From contig NW_020825289.1 of the NCBI RefSeq assembly GCF_003286085.1, positions 16,678,001-16,742,000 on the forward strand: a DNA stretch of 64,000 nt. The letters are read 5' to 3'. This document shows positions 48,690 through 57,788 of this stretch, piece after piece. How positions within the stretch are numbered: the stretch's first letter is position 1; the number at the start of each line of letters is the position of its first letter. Origin of the DNA: Drosophila persimilis (taxonomy: Eukaryota > Arthropoda > Insecta > Diptera > Drosophilidae). The notes beneath the pieces were generated by a model. It was not told the origin of the DNA and made no database searches. It saw nothing but the letters and a program-made list of their open reading frames with translations. Made by a program: the position numbers and the translations under genes.

Positions 48690-49400
48690 TCAGAAGATCA
48701 CTGGAGCGTGATCAAGTTGAACAGGCTCTCAAAATTTAGAGTAGGTGATAAAAAAAAACTGCATCCAGCATCCCAAATGGGAATTGAGCCTGAGATCTAA
48801 TGCACTAGGAATCCACTTATAAGATCACTGGAGCGTGGGCTATTTTAAACAGGCTGTCATCGCTAACAGTAGGAGGGAAACTACAGCCAGCATTCCAAAT
48901 AGAAACAAAAATAATCAGCCAACCAATCATAGAAACGCACCCAAAACACGCACCCATTGAATTCCCACAATCAACCGTTAAATATAGCCCGTATACACGC
49001 GGTAGGGGTCCAACAACCATCTGAGAACTTCATACAGCATCCAGAAAATGCAATCTGTGAGAGAACATCCTCTAAGATCACTGGAGCGTAAGCCAGCCGA
49101 ACAGGGTGACAAAATTAAGAGTAGGGATCAAAAAAACATTTGAAAAATGCAACCAGCATCCCATGGAAGATGCAATTCAGAAGATCACTGGAGCGTGGCC
49201 AATCCGAACAGGTTCACACAATTGATAGTAGGAGAGAACCGCATCCCAAAACGGGTGACCCACAGCCTGTGACCTGTCTAATTTCTTCCGGTTCCATTGT
49301 GAAGATCACTGGAGCGTGGCCAAACCGAACAGGCTGGCATGTTTACCAGTAGAGAGAAAACTGCATCCAGCATCCCACACAAAAACGCACTCAGCCAATC
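48690..49400. repeat. Tandem ~120 bp unit inside the array
   Basis: GATCACTGGAGCGT starts at 48696, 48823, 49076, 49183 and 49304. The intervals are 127, 253 (about two units), 107 and 121. Each is followed by AACAGG, then AGTAG(G/A), then usually TGCAWCCAGCATCCCA or a variant. The copies are more alike than those in the left half, suggesting more recent amplification. Confidence 0.88.
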
Positions 49401-50340
49401 ATAGAAACGAACCCGTAGCACACATGCATGCATCCATATAAAAATCCCACATCCATTTGTTAAATATAACCCAAGCCCAAGGGCTGTGGTCCAAAACTAC
49501 CTGCAGCTGCAGTGGGAAAAATCTTCAGACTGCACTCGGATGCATCGGATGCATCGGAGTTGCGGCTGCACTCTGCTGTTCGCCTGTTCAAAGGTTACAC
49601 TCGGATGCACTTCGACAATGCACGACGATGATCATTGCATGTGTGGGAGGAGCTGAGCAGATGAAAAGCGCCAGCCCTGATGAAGATCACTCCACACAGA
49701 CACGCTCATACAATGGCCACCAGTCCCAACGAAACACCCGCGGATGTACGTACTCCTACTCGCAAAAGAGTTGAATGATGCAAATGTGTAGCACTTCAAC
49801 AGGCAAACAGAAACCGAAGAAGCGCCTACACTCACTCGCGGAAGTACAGCATCGGTATAGCATCCCATCCCGCATATGTACATAAGTACATATTCCCGAA
49901 AGGGTTGGCGTTGTCTGCATGCAAATGTGTAGCATTTCAACAGGTCAACAGCAGTGTCAGAAGGCCACCACCAGCTAAGTGTAACCAAATCTAGGCAGCA
50001 GGTAGCACCTGATCTACACATAGACCAACCATCTTCTACCATCACAGAACTTCTGTGGCCCTGGCTCGAACTCAAAACCCAAAACAAACGAGAAAAATAC
50101 TAAACAAATAATGAAATTGGTCATGCCCCATGGGGGTCCCCTCTCTCGCACTCACTCTCCCAACAGTTCTCGATCGTGATTTTGGGGGAAAAACTGTAGC
50201 ATTTCAATAGGGTACCAGAAATAGAAGAGCCATGAAACCATGGTAGTAAATCTGAAAGAAAATCCCAAAACGATCTAGCAGGTAGTTGGTGGGAAAGTGG
50301 AAAGTTGGAACATGCGTTGTGTTGTGCGTTTACTGCCCGC

Positions 50341-51421
50341 ACGCACTGTGCGCCTAGTGAATTTCAATTAGTTAAACAAACAAATTGTTGCTCAACATTT
50401 ACCACACTTTTACAAAATTATTGACTTTCCAGAAAGAGCATTAGGGTGGAGTGGCTAGAGTGGGCGGGCGTGGGCGTGGCCAGCTGCGATCGTGTCTTTC
50501 TTTTCACTTAACAATAGACCCGAAAACGAGAGCAAAGAAAATTTTCCCAGACCATGCAACGAGGCGTTGAAAATCGCGGCTCCGACGCATCGTCTGGTGC
50601 CAGCGTCTGTTCGCCCAGTCGTCTGTTACACTTGGTTACACTCTGGGGTCGATGGGAACTGTGGGATGCTGCAGGGCCCTGGGTCACCGAGCAGCGGCAG
50701 TCGTTGTCTCGCTTCGCCGCATGCCAGTGCGTGCGCGTGGGCGAACTAGTGGCGGGAAATGCTGGAAGCGGAACGAGATCGTTGCTGGGTTTTGTGTGCG
50801 CCTGCTACAAATCAAGACCTTGGCTCCAAATCGATCTTACTCACGACGTGGAGGGGCCCCTGCATTGAGGCGGCCCCCAAAACGTCTTGAGATCGTCTAT
50901 GGTTAGGAGTATGTATTTAAATTTTCGTGTGGCGCATTGTCTGTCTTCCTATCATTTTCTCTGCTTGCCTAATCGTTTTCAAGACCTTTGACTTTCGATT
51001 TCGTTGAAGACCTTCCCCAAGACCTTGGATTCTCCGCCCGCTCAAAAATGTTGACACTTTGGCACGAGAAATTAATCATAATTTTGATGGAAATTACAAA
51101 AATATCAGATGTCTGGGCACAGGGCATCAGAAACGTGAACGAGTAGGCGCGGGCGAGCGGTATGGTATGGTCAAGTGATTGCTGCACTTTTACAGCTGTA
51201 ACTCTGTGGTCGTCTCGCTTGCTCTCTCATTCTTATCGCTGTGACGTCGCTGGAAAATGGAAAGGGCAATGGCAAGTGAGTTCATTCCCTCTCTCCTCTC
51301 ACGCTTTGGAATGCTTGGGAGAGCTGTTTATTTGTTTACTTCTCGTTCTGTTATCTCACAGTTTCTTTTCTGTTCTATTTCTGCTTCATGGGATGATGAT
51401 CGCAAAGGGCGGAATCGAGAA
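50341..51421. other. Spacer between the array and the lactate dehydrogenase-like gene
   Basis: No supportable gene. The several overlapping ORFs at 50492-50906 disagree in frame and have no recognisable domain. The stretch includes the 3' flank of the minus-strand dehydrogenase-like gene. Confidence 0.5.
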
Positions 51422-52492
51422 TCACCATTTCAATGAGCACTGGGCCTCCAGCAGAGTATCAGCAGATTTCAACAACTTTTTACGCTCATCTTCGTTCAGT
51501 GGCAGCTCCAAAATGTGGCTAATTCCGCTGGCCGTGACTCGACAAGGTACAGAGAGTACCACACTGTCCTTTAGACCGTAGAGTCCCTTCACATCTGTCC
51601 CCACGCAACAGACTTGACCGGTATTCTCCACCATGCATTTGACAACATCTGAAGCAGTCAGCCCCACGGCCCAGTTAGTATAGCCCTTGGCCTTACTAAC
51701 GTGCACACCTGCATTGAGGATGCCATCCATGAGATCGGACCACTTCTCCTGGTCCTTGTCCGTGCCCAAATCCTTCACGACGTCGCTCAGTCGAATCCCA
51801 CCTACCGTGACACTGGACCAAACGGGCACAGCACTACTACCATGCTCTCCTATTATATAGGCGTTGACTGCCGATGTGGGAACCCTAAGACGCTTCGCGA
51901 TTAGGTAGCGAAAGCGCGCAGTGTCCAGGTGGCAGCCGGTAGTGAAGCAACGATGCTTCTCCAGGTTTCCGATGCGCTGCACAGCAAAGGTCATAACATC
52001 GGCTGGATTGCAGATGATAATGAAAATCGCCTTGGGGCTCAATTCGACCAGCTTGGGTACTACAGACTTCAGAATCACAACCGTTTTATGCATAACGTCC
52101 AGACGAGATCGGGTTTTGCCTGATGGCCTCGCTCCCGCTGTAATAATGATAACATCCGAATTCTTGGTACGATTTCCATCACCACAGGCTTCGACAATCG
52201 GATTGCCCAAGAAGGCAGACCCATGTGAGAAATCCAACGCTTCCGCAGTGGCCAAGTCGTATTTCACATCAAGGATCACCAGATGCTTGGTAAGTTTACG
52301 CACCAAAAGAAATGCTGCAACTGCCGCTCCGACCTGGCCCGAACCAACCACGGTTATCTTAAACGAAGGCTTTGGCTTGAAACAGTCCAGCGGCTTCATC
52401 ACTTTGTTAAATGAAGAGGCTGGACGTACCAACTGGCTGCCGAAGCCATCCAAACTTGTCAACAGCCGGCGCATCCACAAAATGGACATCAT
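51422..52492 (-). CDS. Intronless L-lactate dehydrogenase-like protein
   Basis: The 356-residue ORF is an LDH/MDH-family NAD-dependent dehydrogenase. A Rossmann motif GSGQVGAAVA lies near residue 50. The catalytic Asp and Arg are in LDTARFRYL, the catalytic His is in GEHGSSAVPVW, and the substrate-binding Asn is in CNPADVMTFA. The Thr of YTNWAVGL is also kept. The mobile substrate loop after GAR differs from canonical LDH, which has QQEGESR: here it reads PSGKTRSR and is one residue longer, so the Gln that selects pyruvate is missing and the substrate is uncertain. An extension of about 44 residues precedes the first beta strand; it is basic (M-R-R near the start) and could be a mitochondrial presequence. 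It is distinct from the main cytosolic fly Ldh. D. melanogaster CG13334 is a plausible orthologue, from memory. The lack of introns suggests a retroposed paralogue. Confidence 0.9.
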   Translation of the reverse strand: MMSILWMRRLLTSLDGFGSQLVRPASSFNKVMKPLDCFKPKPSFKITVVGSGQVGAAVAAFLLVRKLTKHLVILDVKYDLATAEALDFSHGSAFLGNPIVEACGDGNRTKNSDVIIITAGARPSGKTRSRLDVMHKTVVILKSVVPKLVELSPKAIFIIICNPADVMTFAVQRIGNLEKHRCFTTGCHLDTARFRYLIAKRLRVPTSAVNAYIIGEHGSSAVPVWSSVTVGGIRLSDVVKDLGTDKDQEKWSDLMDGILNAGVHVSKAKGYTNWAVGLTASDVVKCMVENTGQVCCVGTDVKGLYGLKDSVVLSVPCRVTASGISHILELPLNEDERKKLLKSADTLLEAQCSLKW

Positions 52493-52933
52493 TTATAAAG
52501 TATAATTTAGATTTTTACTTAACCGAAATTTTTGAATTTTGATATCGTTTTGATGAATTAACGATGACCAGTGCTGAAAAGCAACGTTGCTCTTTCCCTG
52601 CAAATATTATACTTTTCATAGTATTTTCCACACTCTTGTGCAATGCACCAAATGCCATTTAGGGCCTATTTCGTGATCAGCATCGAGATTCTGATCGTCT
52701 ATCATTCAAATCTAAATTTGTAGCTAGTAATATTCGACGGAATATCAAAAACGAGGAATATGTAAGATAGAACTTGAATTCGTCAGTATATTTACGGTAT
52801 ATTTTGAAAATGAGGCGGTATGAGTCGGTATATTTCTGAGGGTCGGACGGTATATTTTATCGATAGATCCGCGGTCCCACCAACACTGATTTCCCTTATA
52901 AATAAAATAAATATAACTGAATAAACCTCTAAA
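52493..52933. promoter_or_regulatory. Divergent intergenic promoter region (LDH-like gene / LSm6)
   Basis: The 441 bases separate two divergent start codons. On the LSm6 side GTATATTT occurs four times (52786, 52797, 52828 and 52850), matching the core of Drosophila promoter motif 6. It is directly followed by a DRE. This is the arrangement of a housekeeping promoter. Confidence 0.65.
52858..52865 (+). promoter_or_regulatory. DRE (TATCGATA) in the LSm6 promoter
   Basis: The palindromic octamer TATCGATA, the binding site of DREF/BEAF-32, lies 69 bases before the LSm6 start codon and abuts the last GTATATTT copy. Confidence 0.75.
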
Positions 52934-53275
52934 ATGTCGCGCAAAGAAGCCCTCTCGCAGTTTATCAACCAGATCCATGGTCGCCCCGTGGCCGTGAAGC
53001 TGAACAACGGCGTGGACTATCGCGGTGAGTCTTGTGCTGTCAAAAGAAAAGCATAGCAAGCAAAAATGCCGGCTGAAGTGACTTACACTCACTCACCTCA
53101 CTCTCTCTCCCTTTAATACCCCGCAGGTGTGCTGGCTTGCTTGGATGGCTATATGAACATTTGCCTGGAGCAGACGGAGGAGTACGTAAATGGGCAGCTG
53201 AAAAACAAATACGGCGACGCATTCATCCGCGGAAACAACGTGCTCTACATATCCACGCAGAAACGGAGAGTTTAG
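52934..53275 (+). CDS. LSm6: LSm6, U6 snRNA-associated Sm-like protein
   Basis: Two exons (52934-53024 and 53127-53275) with a 102-base intron encode 79 residues, within one residue of human LSM6 (80). The Sm1 motif contains GVDYRGVLACLDGYMNICLEQ. The Sm2 motif is the AFIRGNNVLYIS segment, and the protein ends QKRRV. These are near-identical to the family. LSm6 is a subunit of the LSm2-8 ring on the U6 snRNA 3' end in the nucleus and of LSm1-7 in cytoplasmic mRNA decapping. The first intron lies in the GVDYRG motif (after the first base of the second Gly codon). The gene converges on its minus-strand neighbour: the stop codons are 66 bases apart, so their 3' UTRs probably overlap. Confidence 0.97.
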
Positions 53276-53340
53276 TAGTATAACTTAAGTTTATTTCATA
53301 AATACAACCGAAACTCCATTCTGAACACTATGTAGCACGC

Positions 53341-53834
53341 TCAACTGGGATAGTGTGGCGTGCCGAACTCTTGGGGAATAGCTCCAAAGTGGCGCAACTG
53401 CCGTACGGAGTAGCCTGAGCCCAGGGCGGCTATCAGGCGTTCGCCGCGGAAACCAAACTTGCGCTCGTAGTGTGGCCGCCAGGCGCGACCAAAGTGCGGG
53501 TCGAAGGGGATCTCGCTGGCCTGCTGGAAGGGTGAGTTGCCGAAGAATAAGCGGTCTAGGTAGTCCAGCACGGCTTTCTTCTTCTGAAAGTGCACGAGAA
53601 GGGGACTGGCGGTGGCAGCAGTGCGCGGATCTTGTGAGGCCAGGTTCTTGAAGTACTGAAAGTTTACCAGATCCACGTTCGAGAAATCAAAGGCCTCGTG
53701 CAGGTCGTGCAGCGTGGCTTGGACGGCGGGCACCTGCAGACACTGGATTCAAGGGCAATGTTAATGCGGTGATTAGTGGATAATTACACACTTACCATTA
53801 CGGCCAGTGCAGCAATTAAGACGTATTTGCACAT
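53341..53834 (-). CDS. Small secreted protein of unknown function (146 residues)
   Basis: Two exons on the minus strand, 53834-53796 (13 codons) and 53742-53341, join in phase 0 after an ATG|GTAAGT donor. The N-terminus MCKYVLIAALAVM followed by CLQVPAVQA is a typical signal peptide with cleavage probably after the V-Q-A. The mature part has aromatic-rich segments (VNFQYFKNLASQ, WRPHYERKFGFRG) and no cysteine pairs or known motif. I do not recognise the family. The poly(A) signal (AATAAA on the minus strand, 53290-53295) lies between the two converging genes. An alternative acceptor nine bases further in (CAG|GTG) would remove three residues without a frame change. Confidence 0.8.
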
Positions 53835-54776
53835 TGCAACTGGTACGATAGATCCACTCGCAGAGACGACACCTCAACTCTTCCTCAAACGGAACTAAAC
53901 TGATTTGAATAAATTCGGCCAACTGCATGCGCCCAGGCCGAGCCACAGAGTGTCCAGCGATTTGCAATCAGTCGCCAGCTCTTGTATTTTGTTGTAATCA
54001 TTACCCAATCCCACATGAGGCAGTGTCCGCCGCTGCCCAGCCAAATGTAACAGCCGCCCCAGCCCCAGCCATGGCGGGTAATTAATTGATATGCATGTCG
54101 CATCAGCAGCCGTGTTCCAATCAATGCGCCCCGATTCGGGTTGGCTCTGCCACTGCTTCGAGCATTTACATTTTATCACTCGAGGGCGACCCGCTGTAGA
54201 TAGGAGATCTTAATGAATCGTCTTTGTTAGCAACGAACCGAACCACTCGCTGGTGATGAAAATAGGGCAACCGAGTGGATTGTTGACTATTTATTTATGT
54301 ATAAATTTCAATTCAAAAACTAAACCTGCGGGAAATGAGTGCTAAAATACAACATATAAGCTTTGTCTCAAGCGACTTGCATTGAAACCAGCTGCATTCA
54401 AAGTCACCGTGATTCTCTGCAATTTTCATCATTTGGAGCAAAACAAATTCAATTAATTCAGCACAAGGCTCGTGCAAAAATACTTTAAAAATATCAAGTT
54501 ATAACTATAATTATATCCTTCAGTTTTCGTGTACTTTTGTTGATGTGAGGCCTGACTTTGATCTTTTCGTTTATTATTTGTTAAATCACATTCCTATTAT
54601 ATGTATGTACCATTTGATTGATAGATTGCCAAAGGATTTAATGCCTTCTTGTTACTTTTGCTCGCTTCAAACGCAAAATTTGACTTAATTAATATCATTG
54701 AAAATTTAAATGAAACAGAAACGTGGGGGTCTTGGTTAACCTGCAGAATATTGAAGAGATTTTATTAGCGCTCGTT
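53835..54776. other. Spacer between the secreted-protein gene and shrub
   Basis: About 940 bases hold the promoter of the secreted-protein gene and the 3' flank of shrub. The two overlapping ORFs at 53885-54179 lack any domain and are rejected. An AATAAA on the minus strand (54761-54766) lies 11 bases past the shrub stop codon. Confidence 0.6.
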
Positions 54777-56027
54777 TTAGTTGGCCCAGGACAAAAGTTG
54801 CTTCATGACGGGATCATCTAAAATTAAATGAAACGAGTTATAATTTGCTGTAATTAAGGTAATGACAAGACAATACCATCATCGCCAACTTCAGCCGTAG
54901 TTGTAGTTGTAGTCGTTGTGGCCTTTTTCTTCTCTTTGGCCTTCTCGGGCAAGTCCTCTGTTGGGGCCTCGGGCAATGTGGGCGCTGGCTCGGGAATGCC
55001 AATGATTTCCTTATCAAAGTTCTCCTGTTCCAGCTCATCGAGTTCCCGCTCGAGATCTTCGTCATCCAGATCGGCCCCGAAGGCGACTGGGTTGGAAATG
55101 GCATCGGAAATCTCCCGGGCCACATCCTGCTGCTCGGCAATATCATCCATCATGTCATGGACCTTGTCCACATCCCTGCGCATAAAGTGAATCAATCAGT
55201 TGGTTTTTGGAACTCATCTGGCGATGGTCGATTACTCACATGTGCTGGTGGGCATTCTTGAGCGCATCCGCAGCATTCTTCATTGTTGTCAAGACGGCAG
55301 TGTTCGTATTGGCGCTCTCCAAGGCCTCGCGCTGCATCTCAATGGTGGACAGGGTGCCATCGATCTGCTGCAATTGTTTCTCCAGCCTCTTCTTCTTTTT
55401 GAGGGCTTGCAGGGCCACTGAAAAGGCGACAAGTTTGCTGGTGAGTCTTGGGCAAAGCGTCACGTTTCGCTAAGATGTTAAGGCCAATTTTGGATTATTT
55501 TGAATCGAATTACTCTACGCCGTAGAGTCTACGGCATGGCTAATGTCTGGTTTTAGTATCGAAAGGAATGTTCATATTACGTTCTGAGCATATGCGGACA
55601 CATCCAGGCGTCAAATGGTATGCGGGTGAGAAAGGCGAAGAAATACAATCATTTTACTAGATAATTCTATTCAAGCATAAGTACATGTCTAGCATGGCAG
55701 TGGTGAAGGGGATGGGAATGTCTGCCCCAACCAAAACAAAAGCAAAGCAAAATGAGTCATTTTTCCTCCGGATATTTATGGCACTAATATGCGGCCACAA
55801 TGAGTCTCCATCAGCGAAGCTCCAGGATGGCAGTTCCTCCTGTACATACCTCTTTTGTTTTTTGATGCATTCTTTCGGGCAATACTCAGCTCGTCCTCGA
55901 TTTTGGCCTCGAGAAACTCCTGCTTCTTGATGAGCATGTTTTCGGTTTCCCTCAGTTTCTGTATCGCCTCCCCCGTCGTGGGGGCCACCTCCTTCTTGCC
56001 ACCAAACATTTTCCCAAAGAAACTCAT
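54777..56027 (-). CDS. shrb: shrub: ESCRT-III subunit Snf7/CHMP4
   Basis: Four exons on the minus strand, 56027-55850, 55417-55240, 55175-54877 and 54817-54777, join in phase to 231 residues (the fly protein is about 226). The N-terminal half is basic (MSFFGKMFGGKK then a helix with MLIKKQEFLEAKIE and LKKKKRLEKQ). The second half is acidic (DLDDEDLERELDELE), as in all Snf7 proteins. The C-terminal tail ends DPVMKQLLSWAN, the amphipathic helix that binds the Bro1 domain of ALIX. CHMP4 is the main filament-forming ESCRT-III protein, acting at endosomal and other membranes in budding, cytokinetic abscission and repair. A run of eight Thr codons (about residues 205-215) precedes the tail and is probably a triplet-repeat expansion. 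It is divergent from Prp38 across 246 bases. Confidence 0.97.
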
Positions 56028-56273
56028 CTTTGTTTTTCTGTTTTTCACGCCCAAAAATCCTGGAATCCTATTTGAAAGTGTAGTTTTTCAATTTTTTGCG
56101 TTTCCTTTTTCTGTCTGGCGAGTTGTTTTGTTCGATGAGCGATGCGTCATCACGATTACATACCGATAGCGTGTTGTTTGCTCACTATCGCATGTACTAT
56201 CGATACTATCTGCGCCGTGCAGCTGTGCACAATTTGCCGACGCCGGAAAAAACAATAATAATTGTTAAATAAA
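56028..56273. promoter_or_regulatory. Bidirectional promoter of shrub and Prp38 with DRE
   Basis: The 246 bases between the two divergent start codons contain a perfect DRE, TATCGATA, at 56198-56205, close to the Prp38 start. ACCGATAGC (56162-56170) and CACTATCGC (56183-56191) are DRE-like half sites. Both genes are housekeeping genes, which fits DREF/BEAF-type control. No TATA box is apparent. Confidence 0.75.
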
Positions 56274-57317
56274 ATGGCAAATCGGACAGTGAAGGAGGCC
56301 AAAAACGTGCATGGCACCAACCCGCAGTATCTCATCGAAAAGATCATACGTTCCCGCATCTACGACTCCAAGTACTGGAAGGAGCAATGTTTTGCCCTCA
56401 CAGCCGAACTGCTCGTGGACAAAGCCATGGAGCTGCGATTCGTCGGCGGCGTTTATGGAGGAAACATAAAGCCGACGCAGTTCCTCTGCCTCACACTGAA
56501 GATGTTGCAGATTCAGCCGGAGAAGGACATTGTGGTGGAGTTCATCAAGAACGAGGAGTTTAAGTACGTCCGTGCATTGGGGGCGTTCTATCTGCGACTG
56601 ACCGGAGTCGCCCTCGACTGTTACAAGTATCTGGAGCCCTTGTACATCGACAACCGCAAGCTGAGACGCCAAAACCGAGCCGGGCAGTTCGAAATTGTCT
56701 ACATGGACGAATACATAGATGAATTGCTGCGTAACGATCGCGTCTGCGACATTATACTGCCTCGAATACAGAAGCGAACCATTCTCGAGGAGAACAACGA
56801 GATTGAACCGAAGGTGTCGGTTCTGGATGAAGACTTGGACGACGAGCTACCCAGTGAGGATGAGAAGCCAGACGAGCGAGAAGCGAATCGGACAAACGAA
56901 AATTCCGCTTCAACTGTACGACGCCCGCGAAGAGCTCGCTCAAAATCAAAATCGCGCAGCAGGGAGCGGGACCGACGTCCTGCCCAAAACAACAATGGTC
57001 GCTCTCGAGATTACTACGATGAACTGGAGGAGTTTGAGCGGCAGCGCAATCGCACCCGCAACCGTGACAAGCAGCACGAAGACCGCCGACAGCCAGCACC
57101 ACGTCAGGATCGGGATAGAGAACGACAGGATCGGGACAGAGAACGCCAGGACCGGGATAGAAAGCCCCAGAATCGGGACAGGGAGCGCCAGGATCGGGAC
57201 AGAATGCGCGAGCGGGAGAGATATGGCGAAAGAGATAGACGGGAGCGAGATAATGGCTCCCGCCACGACCAGCGGGAGAGGGAGCCGCGAAACGAGCGGG
57301 ACCGACGTCGCCATTAA
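56274..57317 (+). CDS. Prp38: Prp38: pre-mRNA-splicing factor 38
   Basis: This intronless ORF encodes 347 residues. The start is chosen at MANRTVKEAKNVHG, which aligns with the family; an ATG four codons upstream (MLNK) is in frame but not conserved. The PRP38 domain runs from about residue 8 to 175, with NPQYLIEKIIRSRIYDSKYW, GGVYGGN(I)KPTQFLCL and ALGAFYLRL. A short acidic segment follows (LDEDLDDELPSEDE). The tail (about 215-347) is an Arg/Asp/Glu repeat region with at least five imperfect RDRERQD units. Family proteins join the pre-catalytic spliceosome (B complex) and are needed for its activation by release of U4. The nucleotide sequence of the tail is a coding minisatellite, so length variation between strains is likely. 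Confidence 0.97.
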   Translation: MANRTVKEAKNVHGTNPQYLIEKIIRSRIYDSKYWKEQCFALTAELLVDKAMELRFVGGVYGGNIKPTQFLCLTLKMLQIQPEKDIVVEFIKNEEFKYVRALGAFYLRLTGVALDCYKYLEPLYIDNRKLRRQNRAGQFEIVYMDEYIDELLRNDRVCDIILPRIQKRTILEENNEIEPKVSVLDEDLDDELPSEDEKPDEREANRTNENSASTVRRPRRARSKSKSRSRERDRRPAQNNNGRSRDYYDELEEFERQRNRTRNRDKQHEDRRQPAPRQDRDRERQDRDRERQDRDRKPQNRDRERQDRDRMRERERYGERDRRERDNGSRHDQREREPRNERDRRRH

Positions 57318-57788
57318 AATTAATTTAAAATAATTAAAATATTGACCACTAAAAAACACCACACCGCCAAACCCTCGGTATTTTTATTTGCCCCAAGTTG
57401 GCAGCGCCTCCGCAGCAAGTGGTAAACAGAAACAGCTGCTGCTGTTGTGGCCTTTAGAAAGTTGAAAGAAATTTTAATCGTAGTGAACAATTCATTCATC
57501 TGTTTGTGTGATTAATGTTTAATCATCCATGTATTCGTATTAAGTAACGTAACACATTACGCACATGTCGATAAATTGCTTACGTTGCCATTTCGCAGCA
57601 GCTGAGGCTTTCAGTAATTGTTTTCGCTCTGTTGCGCTTAGAAGTCGTCTTCGTGTCTGACTGATTAAATACTATACGCTGCTGCATTATTCAGAATGAA
57701 TTGCTAGTTTCGTTATCTGCTATATAGTTATCTGTGCAGTTCGTTTCTTTGTACCCGAAAGATAACGAAAAAGTAAAGGCTGGGAAAA
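57318..57788. other. Spacer: Prp38 3' end and first transporter 5' leader
   Basis: This holds AT-rich Prp38 3' UTR and the promoter or 5' UTR of the first MFS gene. CAGCTGCTGCTG (about 57431) is a short microsatellite. No gene is seen. Confidence 0.6.

Larger units (their letters stand above)
41541..50340. repeat. Array of diverged tandem modules, no coding potential (~8.8 kb)
   Basis: The same short words recur throughout. CGTGTGAA or CGTGAGAA is usually followed 25-60 bases later by CAGGCNAACAG or CCAGG(C/A)NANCAG, for example at 41559, 41786, 42248, 42572, 42888, 43318, 43538, 44282, 45026, 45382 and 45731. In the right half GCGTG(A/G)CCAA is followed by CGAACAGG (47963, 48696, 49183, 49304). 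CCTGGGAAA (42364, 42688, 43001, 43421, 43688) and CTACCTG/CAGGTAG (15 exact copies) intervene. ORFs are short and disagree in frame between copies, so it is not a degraded protein repeat. It is unlike the transposons and satellites I know. It may be a tandem-repeat noncoding RNA gene, a regulatory array or an old satellite. The strand of any transcript is unknown. Confidence 0.8.

Noticed and set aside
41541-50340. Identity with the Hsr-omega locus
   Set aside because: Hsr-omega lies on Muller E and its repeats carry ATAGGTAGG. The genes around this array are Muller C genes and the word is different.
41541-50340. CRISPR array
   Set aside because: Units are long and diverged, spacers are not of uniform length, and the DNA is animal nuclear.
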